Assembly (NCBI RefSeq): GCF_024362205.1
Contig: NZ_CP101462.1
Coordinates: forward strand, 400,501 to 464,500
DNA length: 64,000 nucleotides
DNA from: Exiguobacterium aurantiacum
Lineage (GTDB): Bacteria > Bacillota > Bacilli > Exiguobacteriales > Exiguobacteriaceae
Reading direction: 5' to 3'
Shown: positions 45,309-53,819 of the stretch, in pieces
Position numbering within the stretch: position 1 is the stretch's first letter
Layout of the letters: each line of letters begins with the position of its first letter
Made by a program: the position numbers and the translations under genes
The notes under the pieces: model-generated
What the model saw: the letters and a program-made list of their open reading frames with translations, nothing else
Database searches by the model: none
Told to the model about the DNA's origin: nothing

Positions 45309-45672
45309 AAAGAGCTTGTCCCATATATAGGAACAAGCTCGGGTTGTGAACGAACCGATTCGCCAAACAGCGAGTTGGTTCGTTTTTAATGGGGGCGACG
45401 ATGTATAGTTGCCGTCTCTTGTGTTCAATGGTCGTTACGTGAATGAAGAGCGATAGATATGAAAAACGGCCGCCTGAAGGCGACCGTTCGCGTTGCTCGT
45501 CAAGGGCGCCCCGACTCCGACAGGAAAGCAATCCGACGGAGACCCAGCAGCGACGTGAGTCGCGATGCGGCTCCGGGATTGCCTGCGGAAAGCGTGGGCG
45601 CCGAAAGACGAGCAGGATGTTTCATAGTGGTCAACGAGCTGAGCTTCTCCTGAATCGGGACAAGCTCTTTTT
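45307..45672. repeat. 366-bp structured element with 16-bp terminal inverted repeats
   Basis: The ends AAAAAGAGCTTGTCCC (45307-45322) and GGGACAAGCTCTTTTT (45657-45672) are exact reverse complements. Each end is also part of a hairpin terminator directed outward. The core has nested palindromic pairs: TGCTCGTC (45494) with GACGAGCA (45607), GCAATCC (45528) with GGATTGC (45576), and GCGAC/GTCGC at the centre, so ~120 nt could fold as one long RNA or DNA cruciform. No reading frame is supported. It fits a non-autonomous mobile element or interspersed repeat; no target duplication is obvious and no second copy is in the window. It fills the gap between the SDR and the regulator gene. Confidence 0.6.
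45349..45387 (+). terminator. Terminator downstream of the SDR
   Basis: AACGAACC / GGTTCGTT around a 20-nt loop, ending in TTTTT, lies inside the structured element and would stop the DUF4275-SDR transcript. Confidence 0.7.
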
Positions 45673-46451
45673 CAATGCCACGTGTAGTCTTTGTCGACGA
45701 AGAGACGGGCGTTCAAATCTGCTTGTGGGAACGGTTTGTGCTTCGCGTCCAGCCAATCATGGTAATCGCATAGACAGACGTCGTCCAAGTGAAGCGAGTA
45801 GCCGTTATTGATCGTCTGGACCGAGATGCTCAAATCGTACTCGGCGAGCGTCTTCTTCAACCGATAGACGAGGTTATAGACGTTATGGAGCGCACGTTGC
45901 GGCTCGTCGATGTCCGGGTACAACGTCTCGGCGATCAGCCATTTGTTGACGACTTTATCACGATGGAAAATCAAGTAGGCGAACAGTTCCTCGGTCTTTT
46001 GTGTCGGCCATTTGACGAGGTCGCCGTCTTGCGTCTTGACCGAGAAATGATCGAGACATTGAATCGTACACGTCCGGTGATGTTCGGTCGACATGGTCTC
46101 CGTGTATCGTTTCTCGACGCGGGGGATGAGGTCGTGAATCATCTGTTCGGTAATCGGCTTGAGCAGATAGTGCGTCGCCTGCAGGTTGAACGCATCGACC
46201 GCGTATTGGCTATGCGCCGTGGTGAAGACGACTTGAGTCGTCTCGGGAAGCCGTTTGGCGAAATCGAGACCGTTCATCTGAGGCATCTCGATATCGAGGA
46301 AGACGAGATCGACTTCCTGGTCGGCCAAAAATTCGAGCGCTTGGAACGGGTCTTGGAACGAACCCATCCATTTCAAGTTCGGTTCGGCTTGGATGAGGCG
46401 CTCCATCATCCTCAAAATATGATGTTCATCTTCAATCAAAATCGTGCGCAT
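45672..46451 (-). CDS. Response regulator with SARP-type winged-helix output
   Basis: A 259-residue regulator. The receiver domain (1-120) has acidic residues EDEHH, phospho-acceptor Asp53 in VFLDIEMPQMNG and Lys in LLKPI. The C-terminal part (about 140-230) has WPTQKTEELFAYLIFHRDKV (near 148) and LHNVYNLVYRLKKTL, the pattern of the OmpR-like DNA-binding domain used by SARP/BTAD regulators rather than the LytTR domain usually paired with LytS-type kinases. It overlaps its kinase gene by 20 nt. ATG 46451 lies inside that gene. It was placed at the edge of the structured element: its TGA (45674-45672) touches the inverted repeat. Confidence 0.82.
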   Translation of the reverse strand: MRTILIEDEHHILRMMERLIQAEPNLKWMGSFQDPFQALEFLADQEVDLVFLDIEMPQMNGLDFAKRLPETTQVVFTTAHSQYAVDAFNLQATHYLLKPITEQMIHDLIPRVEKRYTETMSTEHHRTCTIQCLDHFSVKTQDGDLVKWPTQKTEELFAYLIFHRDKVVNKWLIAETLYPDIDEPQRALHNVYNLVYRLKKTLAEYDLSISVQTINNGYSLHLDDVCLCDYHDWLDAKHKPFPQADLNARLFVDKDYTWH

Positions 46452-48243
46452 GTTGCGGATTCATCCTCTCTCGTTTTGGGAGTCGGATATGCACATGCGT
46501 ACCGACCCCTGGTTCAGAATTTAATTTGAACGTGGCACCCGGTAAAAAATCGATACGGTTTCTGACGTTCGGGATGCCGATTCCATTCGACCGTCTTAGA
46601 TGAGGCGTTGGGTCGAAGCCGACACCGTTATCGGCGATTCGGATATCGATGGCATCGTCTGAAGACTGGACCGATAACATGAGTCGTTTGACACCTTTTT
46701 GCTTCATCAGCCCATGTTGGACCGCGTTCTCGACGAGCGGCTGTAACAGGAGAGGTGGGATTGAAGCATCGAGCACGGATTCATCGATATCTTTTGTAAT
46801 GGTGAAGGCGTCGTTAAAGCGGGTCTGCTCAATCATCAAGTATGAGTCGATCACCTCGAGTTCCTGTCTGAGCGAGATGTCGGTCTCCGTGCGACCGTTC
46901 TCGAAGATGAAACGGACGTACGTGCTCAAATGACCAAGCATTCGTGCCGCCTCGGTCGGTGCCGTATAGCAGAGCGCGATCACGTTCCCAAACGTGTTAT
47001 ATAGAAAATGTGGTTTGATTTGGGCGTTGAAAAATGAGATCTCACTTTGGTTTGCAAACGTCTGCACTTCACGTTTCTGTCGTTTGTCGGTCGACAAGTG
47101 AATCGGGAGCAACGTGAACATGAGCAAGAAATAAATAAGTGACATGACACTCGTATACAGTTCTTGATTCGGATGATCAATCAACGCATTCAAGAGCTGC
47201 CCCATGTAGCCGATAATGAGCGCTACCGTGAACACTAAAAATTCAAACGGGTAGCCGTCATCTTTTCGTTCGAACAACCAGTTGATGTTCAGCCCGGTCC
47301 AAAAGAACGTGATGAACAGGACATACAGCCAAGCGAATTGATCGAATATCGCATGGGCACCGAAAGGCAGTACTAACGCGATCAAACTGAGTGCGTAAAA
47401 TGGATAAGAGACGTACTTCAAAAAGTGGCGGAACGGGACGCGCTCGAGTTTGAGCGCGAAGTTGATGAGCATGGAAACGCTCAAGAGCGCTGTGATCAAG
47501 TTTAATTTATGGGCAAAAACGTAAGTCATCAGTGGAATCAGTTCAAAGACAATCATTTGATCGCTCGTCAGGAGTGTGACACTGACAAGGAAAAAGAAGG
47601 CGGCCCCATACAGATACAGCGCTTCTTTGCGATGAAACAGCCATACGATTGCATAGAACGAGAAAATGAGTAGCGAAATGAGGATGATGACAAACTCATA
47701 ACTGAAATACTTATTGTGGTACGTCATCATATTGCTGGTTGGGCCGATGAGCAAGCTGTCCGAAACACCGGTCGCAAGTTCAGCGGTCTCGTTTGTCTGA
47801 ATCGTCAAGCGGAACGTCGGATTATGCGTATCAAGGAGAACGAGGTAGGCATGCCGAGGGTCTTCATCTGTCGATGCGTAGACGGGTGAGACGGTTTTTC
47901 CATCAATGAGAAGGTTGATATGAGGATGGTTGCGCGGGACGCGTAGCGCATATTGACCAGGTGGCAGGCTAATGTCGGCCTCGTAGGTCGCCATTTTGTG
48001 CGGCGTCACATGCGGGACTCGTCGATAGGATTCACGATCGACGCGATCGAGAAAACTCGATTGAAAGCGCCATGTCCCATCGAGACGCATGATGTTTTCG
48101 GTCACGCGAGAATCGGTCAAGTCGGCCGTTCCTTGCGTGACGGTGACTGAGTCGTCGATAGGTTGTCCTCGCGTCAAGGCGAACCCGCCTGCGAACGCGA
48201 AGAGAATCATCAATACGACCAGTCCAATCGATTTAGGGGTCAT
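46432..48243 (-). CDS. LytS-like histidine kinase with DISM-type sensor
   Basis: A 603-residue membrane kinase. An N-terminal helix (about 5-25) precedes a beta-rich extracytoplasmic domain (about 40-180; LDGTWRF and LPPGQYALRVPR suggest a galactose-binding-like fold), then about seven helices (185-385), the 7TMR-DISM layout. The kinase part has a His_kinase dimer domain with His412 in NAQIKPHFLYN and an ATPase domain with LVENAVQHGL and DNGVGFDP. Such sensors often respond to carbohydrate or envelope ligands. Start is ATG 48243 (AAGGG nine nt upstream); ATG 48249 is the alternative. It pairs with the SARP-type regulator encoded downstream. Confidence 0.85.
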   Translation of the reverse strand: MTPKSIGLVVLMILFAFAGGFALTRGQPIDDSVTVTQGTADLTDSRVTENIMRLDGTWRFQSSFLDRVDRESYRRVPHVTPHKMATYEADISLPPGQYALRVPRNHPHINLLIDGKTVSPVYASTDEDPRHAYLVLLDTHNPTFRLTIQTNETAELATGVSDSLLIGPTSNMMTYHNKYFSYEFVIILISLLIFSFYAIVWLFHRKEALYLYGAAFFFLVSVTLLTSDQMIVFELIPLMTYVFAHKLNLITALLSVSMLINFALKLERVPFRHFLKYVSYPFYALSLIALVLPFGAHAIFDQFAWLYVLFITFFWTGLNINWLFERKDDGYPFEFLVFTVALIIGYMGQLLNALIDHPNQELYTSVMSLIYFLLMFTLLPIHLSTDKRQKREVQTFANQSEISFFNAQIKPHFLYNTFGNVIALCYTAPTEAARMLGHLSTYVRFIFENGRTETDISLRQELEVIDSYLMIEQTRFNDAFTITKDIDESVLDASIPPLLLQPLVENAVQHGLMKQKGVKRLMLSVQSSDDAIDIRIADNGVGFDPTPHLRRSNGIGIPNVRNRIDFLPGATFKLNSEPGVGTHVHIRLPKRERMNPQHAHDFD

Positions 48244-48263
48244 CTGCATATTCCCTTCGTGAT

Positions 48264-48281
48264 TTGTGAGTTTCTTGTGAG
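48264..48281. promoter_or_regulatory. Heptamer direct repeat upstream of the DISM kinase gene
   Basis: TTGTGAG (48264-48270) and TTGTGAG (48275-48281) are identical and start 11 nt apart with a 4-nt spacer (minus strand CTCACAA-N4-CTCACAA). This is the geometry recognised by SARP/OmpR-type domains, and the partner regulator has such a domain. It lies about 15-20 nt from the start codon, so it may act as an autorepressor site or sit over the transcription start. Confidence 0.5.
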
Positions 48282-48424
48282 AAACGAGCGATATACTGAC
48301 ACTAATCGTTCACATATAAACGTGACGAATGTTTTCTTATCGTACACGAAACTGACTTTTTTGAATAGCCGAACATACTGAATTGCCCAAGCTAATAGAT
48401 ATCCGATAGGAAAGTAGGTCACAT

Positions 48425-50356
48425 ATGAAACGCTGGATCGAACAACGAATTAGCCGCCAAGTGCTCACCGTGTTTTACGTATTAATCGCTTTGATCACGT
48501 TGACGTCGCTCGGCACATACTTTTATACCCAACAGGCGATCCGCGAAACAACGATCGAGCTCGAGCGCATCAGTGAACAACGATCGCGGGCGACCGATTT
48601 GTTCGAGACATGGCAGTCGATGCAATATGAGATGCGCGGTCACGTCTTACTTGGAGATGACGCATTACTAGGGGAAGTCAAACGAGCCCAAACGCGGATT
48701 GACGACCAGACGAGCTGGTTCGAACAGAACTCCGAGACGAATGAAGAGACGACGTTCGCCGAAGATGCGCGTCTTTTGTTCACCATCTATACGACGCGCG
48801 TCATGCCCGGCCTCGAGCGCTATGTCGTTGCGAAAACGAATGGAGAGGTCGATGAACCGTTTTTACAGATGGCGACCGTCGGCCAGCTTATGCCGAAGAA
48901 TGCGACTTCGACCCAGACCCGATTTAAATTGAATTCGAAAAGTGCGGCCGATATGAGCGCAAGCATCGTCGATATGGAGTCGGTGTTCACGGATTATCGC
49001 TCCGAACTTGATTTCCAAGAGACGGGATTGCGGGAGGAACTGTCGGAACAGCTCGCCAAAGCCCAATGGATATGGCTCCTCATCTTGCTTGGCGCCTTAT
49101 TCATCCTATTCGTCAGCTTACAACCGTACATCGTGCGCTTGACGAAACAACTACAAGCGCTCATCACGAACAGTGAGCGGCTCGCGGTCGACCCGCACGC
49201 CACGCTCATTCCAATCAAGCCGCTCCAAAACGAGGTCGGTCAACTGTCGAAATCGTTCACGGAGATGTCGAGCTCATTGATTCATCAACATACTGAACTC
49301 GAGAAAGAGCGCGAGAAGACGGCTCGGATTCTCCATATGATGCGCGACGCGATCGTCTTTGTCGAGGTAGACACAAATCAACGCTTCGCCAATGAGGCGC
49401 TGTTCGAACTGTATGAGCAGCCGTTCCCGTTCGGGGACCGTCAGAGCCTATATCCGATTGACGCGTTTTATGAGCCGTTCATGGATCAAATCGATGATCA
49501 AGATGGTCTCAACCGGTTCACGCACCGGGCGAAGAACTGCGGAATCTTCGATGAGACGTTTACGTATTCGATGCAAGGGGGAAGACGTATCATACGGATG
49601 TACGCCGAACCGATTGAACTGCAGGACGAACGTTTCGGCGTGATGTTTGTGTCGCGGGACATTACGAAAGAGATTGAGATTGATCGCTTGAAGACGGAAC
49701 TCGTCGCGACGGTCTCTCATGAACTTCGGACCCCGCTCACATCCATTCTCGGTTTTACCGAACTGCTTGAACATCGTCACGTCGACGAAGAGAAGCGAAA
49801 ACGCTACTTGAGCATGATTCATAGCGAGACGACCCGGCTCGAGCGGCTCGTCAGCAACTTGCTCGATGTTCAGAAGATGGAGGCCGGTAAAGCGGAGCAA
49901 GACTTCAAAGTCGAGAGTTTGTTCGAACTGTTGTCGGACGTTCTTGAGATTCATGCTGGTTCGACTGAGTTGCACGCGTTCCATTTCGACTGTGATGAAA
50001 CGCTTCGTGTCTCTGGAGATCCGGCGCAACTGCGTCAAGTGTTCTCGAACATCTTGAACAACGCCATTAAATATTCACCCGACGGCGGCAATGTCGCCGT
50101 CAACGTCTCGTGCGAGGACGATGTCATCCGGATCGCCATCGAAGACGAGGGTATGGGTGTGGCACCCGCAGATGCCGAACGACTGTTTGAGAAGTTCTAC
50201 CGTGTTCAGAACGAGCAGAGCCGCAATATTGGAGGCACCGGCCTTGGGCTTGCCATCTGTAAAGAGATCATTGAATCACACGGCGGGACAATCAGCGTCC
50301 GTTCAGAACTTGGGAACGGGACGACGATGATGGTCGAACTCCCGATTGTCGCTTGA
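48425..50356 (+). CDS. Orphan sensor histidine kinase (CHASE3-like, HAMP, PAS)
   Basis: A 643-residue kinase. Helix 1 (about 14-35) and helix 2 (about 214-236) flank a ~180-residue helical extracytoplasmic domain (CHASE3-like: FETWQSMQYEMRGHVLLGDD near 60). A HAMP domain (about 236-290), a PAS domain (about 300-415), the dimer domain with His432 in VATVSHELRTPLTSILGF and the ATPase domain (FSNILNNAIKYSPDGG, EDEGMGV, GGTGLGLAICKEI) follow. No response regulator gene is adjacent on this strand; the divergent SARP-type system is the nearest. ATG 48425 is chosen; AAAGTAGGTC is a weak ribosome site. A terminator separates it from the flagellar genes. Confidence 0.88.
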   Translation: MKRWIEQRISRQVLTVFYVLIALITLTSLGTYFYTQQAIRETTIELERISEQRSRATDLFETWQSMQYEMRGHVLLGDDALLGEVKRAQTRIDDQTSWFEQNSETNEETTFAEDARLLFTIYTTRVMPGLERYVVAKTNGEVDEPFLQMATVGQLMPKNATSTQTRFKLNSKSAADMSASIVDMESVFTDYRSELDFQETGLREELSEQLAKAQWIWLLILLGALFILFVSLQPYIVRLTKQLQALITNSERLAVDPHATLIPIKPLQNEVGQLSKSFTEMSSSLIHQHTELEKEREKTARILHMMRDAIVFVEVDTNQRFANEALFELYEQPFPFGDRQSLYPIDAFYEPFMDQIDDQDGLNRFTHRAKNCGIFDETFTYSMQGGRRIIRMYAEPIELQDERFGVMFVSRDITKEIEIDRLKTELVATVSHELRTPLTSILGFTELLEHRHVDEEKRKRYLSMIHSETTRLERLVSNLLDVQKMEAGKAEQDFKVESLFELLSDVLEIHAGSTELHAFHFDCDETLRVSGDPAQLRQVFSNILNNAIKYSPDGGNVAVNVSCEDDVIRIAIEDEGMGVAPADAERLFEKFYRVQNEQSRNIGGTGLGLAICKEIIESHGGTISVRSELGNGTTMMVELPIVA

Positions 50357-50360
50357 TGCA

Positions 50361-50389
50361 AAACCACTTCACCGCGAAGTGGTTTTTTT
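50361..50389 (+). terminator. Terminator after the orphan kinase
   Basis: A perfect AAACCACTTC / GAAGTGGTTT stem with a 5-nt loop and T run; also usable on the other strand. Confidence 0.92.
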
Positions 50390-50475
50390 ACTTTTTTTCA
50401 AAAAACGGTGAATGAAACGTTCCTTTGGTACGATATACAGAGTGAAGACTTTGAACGACGAAAGGAAGACGAACC

Positions 50476-51249
50476 ATGTTACGCGGATTATATACAGCGG
50501 CGGGCGCGATGAACGCGCTCCAGCGCCAACAAGAGATTTTGAGCAATAACCTCGGTAACGTCCGGACACCAGGATTCAAGGCGTCGAACGGCGTCGTCCG
50601 CTCGTTCCCTGAAATGTTGCTCGCCCAAGTGAGCCACCCTGGGAATGCGCAATCACGCGTCCAAGGTGAGGTCGGCACGTTATCGACAGGTGTCTATCTT
50701 CAAGAGACGATGCCTCGGTTCTCGAGCGGGAGCATCTCGGAGACGGGCAGCCCGACCGACGTATATATGAAGGTGCCGGCTGATTTTACCGGTGCGGCCA
50801 TGTTCGCCGTCGAACAGAATGGCGAGACGCTCTATACGACGAATGGACGGTTCGCGGTCGACGAGGAGCGCTTTTTGCGCTCGGCGGATGGCGGTTATAT
50901 CCTCTCTGACGCAGGCGAGCGTATCCAGCTGCCATCAAGTGAGTTCACATTGTCAGGCGACGGACAAATCACGTCGCTCGGCGAGAATGTGGCGACACTC
51001 GGTGCCGTCCAAGTTAATGACTTAGCGACGCTTGAGCAAGTCGGGAACGATTACCGGGTCAACGGAGACGCACCGCCAGCAGCGAACGTCCAGTTTCAAC
51101 AAGGATTCATCGAAGAGGCGAACGTCGACCTCGATCGGACGATGGCCGACTTGATGACGACGTACCGTCAGTTCGAGGCGAACCAAAAGGTCGTCCAAGC
51201 GTATGACAAGAGTGCCGAGCGGGCCATTGAAATCGCTCGGATTCGTTAA
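50476..51249 (+). CDS. flhO: Flagellar hook-basal body protein FlhO
   Basis: A 257-residue rod/hook family protein. The N-terminal motif LQRQQEILSNNLGNVRTPGFKA (split around residues 15-36) and the C-terminal helix DLMTTYRQFEANQKVVQAYDKS are the heptad regions by which FlgG/FlgF-type rod proteins polymerise. It follows the FlhO of Bacillus, a distal rod protein exported by the flagellar type III system. ATG 50476 follows GAAAGGAAG. It lies 11 nt before flhP. Presence implies a flagellum; the main fla operon is not in the window. Confidence 0.88.
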   Translation: MLRGLYTAAGAMNALQRQQEILSNNLGNVRTPGFKASNGVVRSFPEMLLAQVSHPGNAQSRVQGEVGTLSTGVYLQETMPRFSSGSISETGSPTDVYMKVPADFTGAAMFAVEQNGETLYTTNGRFAVDEERFLRSADGGYILSDAGERIQLPSSEFTLSGDGQITSLGENVATLGAVQVNDLATLEQVGNDYRVNGDAPPAANVQFQQGFIEEANVDLDRTMADLMTTYRQFEANQKVVQAYDKSAERAIEIARIR

Positions 51250-51260
51250 GGAGGAAGCCC

Positions 51261-52040
51261 ATGCAATCGATTTATAACTCGGTCTCGTCGCTCACCCAAC
51301 TCCAACGTCAACTTGACGTGACGGGCCATAACATCGCAAACGTCGATACAGCCGGCTATAAGCGGGAACAGACCCACTTTGCCTCGCTCTTGTCGCAGGC
51401 GTACGACAATCAACCGCGAGCCGAGCTTGAAGTCGGACGTGACACCCCAAACGGGATTCGCATCGGCGTTGGCGGCCACGTCGCTGACATCAGTCAACAG
51501 TTCAATATCGGCCAAATCCGGAAGACGGACCGTGGCCTTGATGTGTTCTTGAAAGCGAGCCGCCAGTTCTTCGCCGTCGAGACAGAAAACGGTATCGGAT
51601 TGACGCGAAGCGGGAACATGCAACTGTCGGTCGGTGACACGACGACGCTCGTCGATGTGAACGGAAACGCCCTCCTTGGTGCGGACGGAAATCCGATCGT
51701 CATGCCGAACGAGGCGACGGCGCACCGCGTCCGTCAAGACGGCATGGTCGTCGCCAGCGTGAACGGCGTCGAGCAAGAGTTCGGCCGTCTCGATATCGTC
51801 GAGGTACGTAACACGTCAGCGCTCCGTCCACTCGGCGACAACGTCTATGCCGCTGACTTGGGGGCGGATATCGATCGTCCACTCGGTAATCTGTTGATTG
51901 AAGGGACGCTCGAATCGTCGAACGTCGATTTGACGAAAGAGATGACCGACATGACAATCACGCAGCGCGCGTATCAGATGAACTCACGGGCGTTGTCGAT
52001 GAGTGACCAGATGATGGGGCTCGTGACATCACTTCGTTAA
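51261..52040 (+). CDS. flhP: Flagellar hook-basal body protein FlhP
   Basis: A 259-residue rod protein of the FlgG/FlgF family with N-terminal LDVTGHNIANVDTAGYKRE (near 19-37), central GLTRSGNMQLS, and C-terminal ESSNVDLTKEMTDMTITQRA followed by MNSRALS. It forms the distal rod together with FlhO. ATG 51261 follows AAGGAGG. The flhO-flhP pair is next to mbl in Bacillus; here six genes separate them from mbl. Confidence 0.88.
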   Translation: MQSIYNSVSSLTQLQRQLDVTGHNIANVDTAGYKREQTHFASLLSQAYDNQPRAELEVGRDTPNGIRIGVGGHVADISQQFNIGQIRKTDRGLDVFLKASRQFFAVETENGIGLTRSGNMQLSVGDTTTLVDVNGNALLGADGNPIVMPNEATAHRVRQDGMVVASVNGVEQEFGRLDIVEVRNTSALRPLGDNVYAADLGADIDRPLGNLLIEGTLESSNVDLTKEMTDMTITQRAYQMNSRALSMSDQMMGLVTSLR

Positions 52041-52046
52041 CCACGG

Positions 52047-52074
52047 ACCGTTCTTCCTCGGAAGGGCGGTTTTT
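52047..52074 (+). terminator. Terminator after flhP
   Basis: ACCG-tt-CTTCC / GGAAG-gg-CGGT with a 2-nt loop followed by TTTTT. Confidence 0.82.
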
Positions 52075-52104
52075 GCGTTACACTGAATAAGAGGAGGGAT
52101 GGAC

Positions 52105-53202
52105 ATGCGGATTGTCGTGGCGATGGATTCATTCAAAGGGGCGTTGACGAGCGTGGAGGCGAATCGGGCGGTGCACGAGGCGCTCGCTGGGCACGACGTC
52201 GTCGAGGTGCCGATCTCAGACGGCGGCGAAGGCTTTTTAGATGCGTGGCTCCTGACACATCCGCATGCCGAGACCGTCACGCAAGACGTCATGTCGCTTG
52301 ATGGGACGATGCGGCAAGCCCGGTATGGCTGGTCGGAACGAACGCGCGAGGCGGTGATTGAAGTCGCCGAGGCGTCCGGGCTCACCCTCATCGACGTGCT
52401 CGACCCGTGGCGTTACAGTTCGTATGGGACGGGGCTGCAGATTAAAGATGCACTCGAGCGCGGAGCGGAGCGCATCACCGTCGGCCTCGGTGGGAGCGCG
52501 ACCGTCGATGGGGGGAAAGGCTTGCTCGAGGCGCTCGGTGTTCGCTTCTTCGATGAGATGGGATGTGTCATTGGATCGTTCCCGCATCACATCGAACGCG
52601 TCAGTCGGATCGACTGGTCGAGGCTGCTCCCGGAAGCGCATCGTGTCGAATGGCGCATCGCCTCGGACGTGACGAATCCATTGCTCGGACCAATGGGAGC
52701 GACGGCCGTGTTCGGACCGCAGAAGGGACTGGCCCCACAAGACGTCGTTAGCTACGAGGAACGACTTTCCTCATACGCCCGTTGTTTCGAACGTGATTTG
52801 ACCACGCGGCCTGGGGCGGGCGCAGCCGGAGGCATCGGCTTCGCGCTCTATCAGCTCGGTGCCGAGTACGTGAGCGGCATTGAAGAAGTCATACGCTGGT
52901 CGAACCTGGAGAAGAAACTGCGCACGGCCGACTGGTTGATCACGGGAGAAGGTCGCTTCGATGATCAATCCCTCCATGGGAAAGCGCCGTATGGTTTGGC
53001 GTGCCTTGCCCACGCTTATGGTGTCCCGACGCTCGTCTTCACCGGGCAAACAGACGTAATCGCAGTTCCGGACGCCGGAATCCGTGCCGTGTTCCCAATC
53101 ATTTCCCGGATAGTGACGCTCGCCGAGGCGATGCACCAGGCAGAACCGCTTCTCACGGACGCCGTCAGCCGAGTGATGTCGATCCTCGACAAAAACGCCT
53201 GA
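52105..53202 (+). CDS. Glycerate kinase
   Basis: A 365-residue glycerate kinase of the GarK/GlxK family. Conserved parts: AMDSFKGALTSVEAN at the start, VPISDGGEGFLDAW near 37, GLGGSATVDGGKGLLEALG near 130 (in part), RPGAGAAGGIGFAL near 234 and TGEGRFDDQSLHGKAP near 273. It phosphorylates glycerate to 2- (or 3-) phosphoglycerate and so returns glyoxylate-derived carbon to glycolysis, which links it to glcDF at 29-32 kb. ATG 52105 is chosen because GAGGAGGG lies eight nt upstream; ATG 52099 touches that site. The 3' end overlaps a terminator shared with mscL. Confidence 0.9.
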   Translation: MRIVVAMDSFKGALTSVEANRAVHEALAGHDVVEVPISDGGEGFLDAWLLTHPHAETVTQDVMSLDGTMRQARYGWSERTREAVIEVAEASGLTLIDVLDPWRYSSYGTGLQIKDALERGAERITVGLGGSATVDGGKGLLEALGVRFFDEMGCVIGSFPHHIERVSRIDWSRLLPEAHRVEWRIASDVTNPLLGPMGATAVFGPQKGLAPQDVVSYEERLSSYARCFERDLTTRPGAGAAGGIGFALYQLGAEYVSGIEEVIRWSNLEKKLRTADWLITGEGRFDDQSLHGKAPYGLACLAHAYGVPTLVFTGQTDVIAVPDAGIRAVFPIISRIVTLAEAMHQAEPLLTDAVSRVMSILDKNA

Positions 53203-53223
53203 ACCGAAGTCGGTTCAGGCGTT
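53190..53223. terminator. Bidirectional terminator between glycerate kinase and mscL
   Basis: AACGCCTGAACC / GGTTCAGGCGTT form a perfect stem. The A run inside the glycerate kinase coding end gives the T run for mscL transcripts on the minus strand. Confidence 0.8.
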
Positions 53224-53229
53224 AATACG

Positions 53230-53607
53230 TTATGGACGCTCTTTTAATAGATCCCGAATCTCCGAGAGAAGCTGCTCTTCACGCGACAGTTCCGGTTCTG
53301 GTTCCTCTTCGACCGCTTTCTCACGTTTCAGACGGTTCAACGTCTTGACCATCATGAACAAGGCGAAGGCGATGAGAAAAAACTTAAGGACTTCTTGCAG
53401 GAAGTTACCGTACGTCACGTTCACGCCAAGCACCGACACCGCGAGCGTCGAGAAGTCGATACCGCCGATAAGGATGCCGAGGAACGGCATGAAGATATCG
53501 TTGACGAGCGACGTGACGATGGCCGTGAAGGCGGCCCCGAGGATGAAAGCGACAGCGAGGTCAATTACATTGCCTTTGATTGCAAACTCTTTGAACTCTT
53601 TCCACAT
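53230..53607 (-). CDS. mscL: Large-conductance mechanosensitive channel
   Basis: A 125-residue channel protein that opens at high membrane tension to release solutes after osmotic downshock. Helix 1 contains the pore-lining [20 protein letters not shown] (about 12-31), helix 2 is [19 protein letters not shown] (about 74-92), and a charged C-terminal helix bundle follows ([18 protein letters not shown]). ATG 53607 follows GGAGGG; the frame is open further upstream but the family N-terminus is [13 protein letters not shown]. It is monocistronic. Confidence 0.95.
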   Translation of the reverse strand: MWKEFKEFAIKGNVIDLAVAFILGAAFTAIVTSLVNDIFMPFLGILIGGIDFSTLAVSVLGVNVTYGNFLQEVLKFFLIAFALFMMVKTLNRLKREKAVEEEPEPELSREEQLLSEIRDLLKERP

Positions 53608-53764
53608 AAAAATAAACCCTCCTAAACGATGAATACTCTTACGGTAGCACAGCATAGACGGAAGCGGACAGCATTTTTCACAGAAGCGTCGCTCGTGCCT
53701 TAGGCCGGGCGCTTGTTCGACGTATGGTAGATACGTTACACTTATATAGAACTCATGCAACAGT

Positions 53765-53793
53765 TTTATTACCTGGTACTAATATGTTATAAT
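53765..53793 (+). promoter_or_regulatory. Promoter of the EpuA-like/fabZ unit
   Basis: TTTATT (53765-53770) and TATAAT (53788-53793) with 17 nt between them; a TG one base before the -10 box makes it an extended -10 promoter. Confidence 0.6.
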
Positions 53794-53819
53794 TAATTCA
53801 GCTGAAAGGATGTATGGAC

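Noticed and set aside
45443-45811. Arg-rich open frames across the structured element
   Set aside because: They follow from palindromic GC-rich sequence, lack ribosome sites and run into the antisense of the regulator gene.
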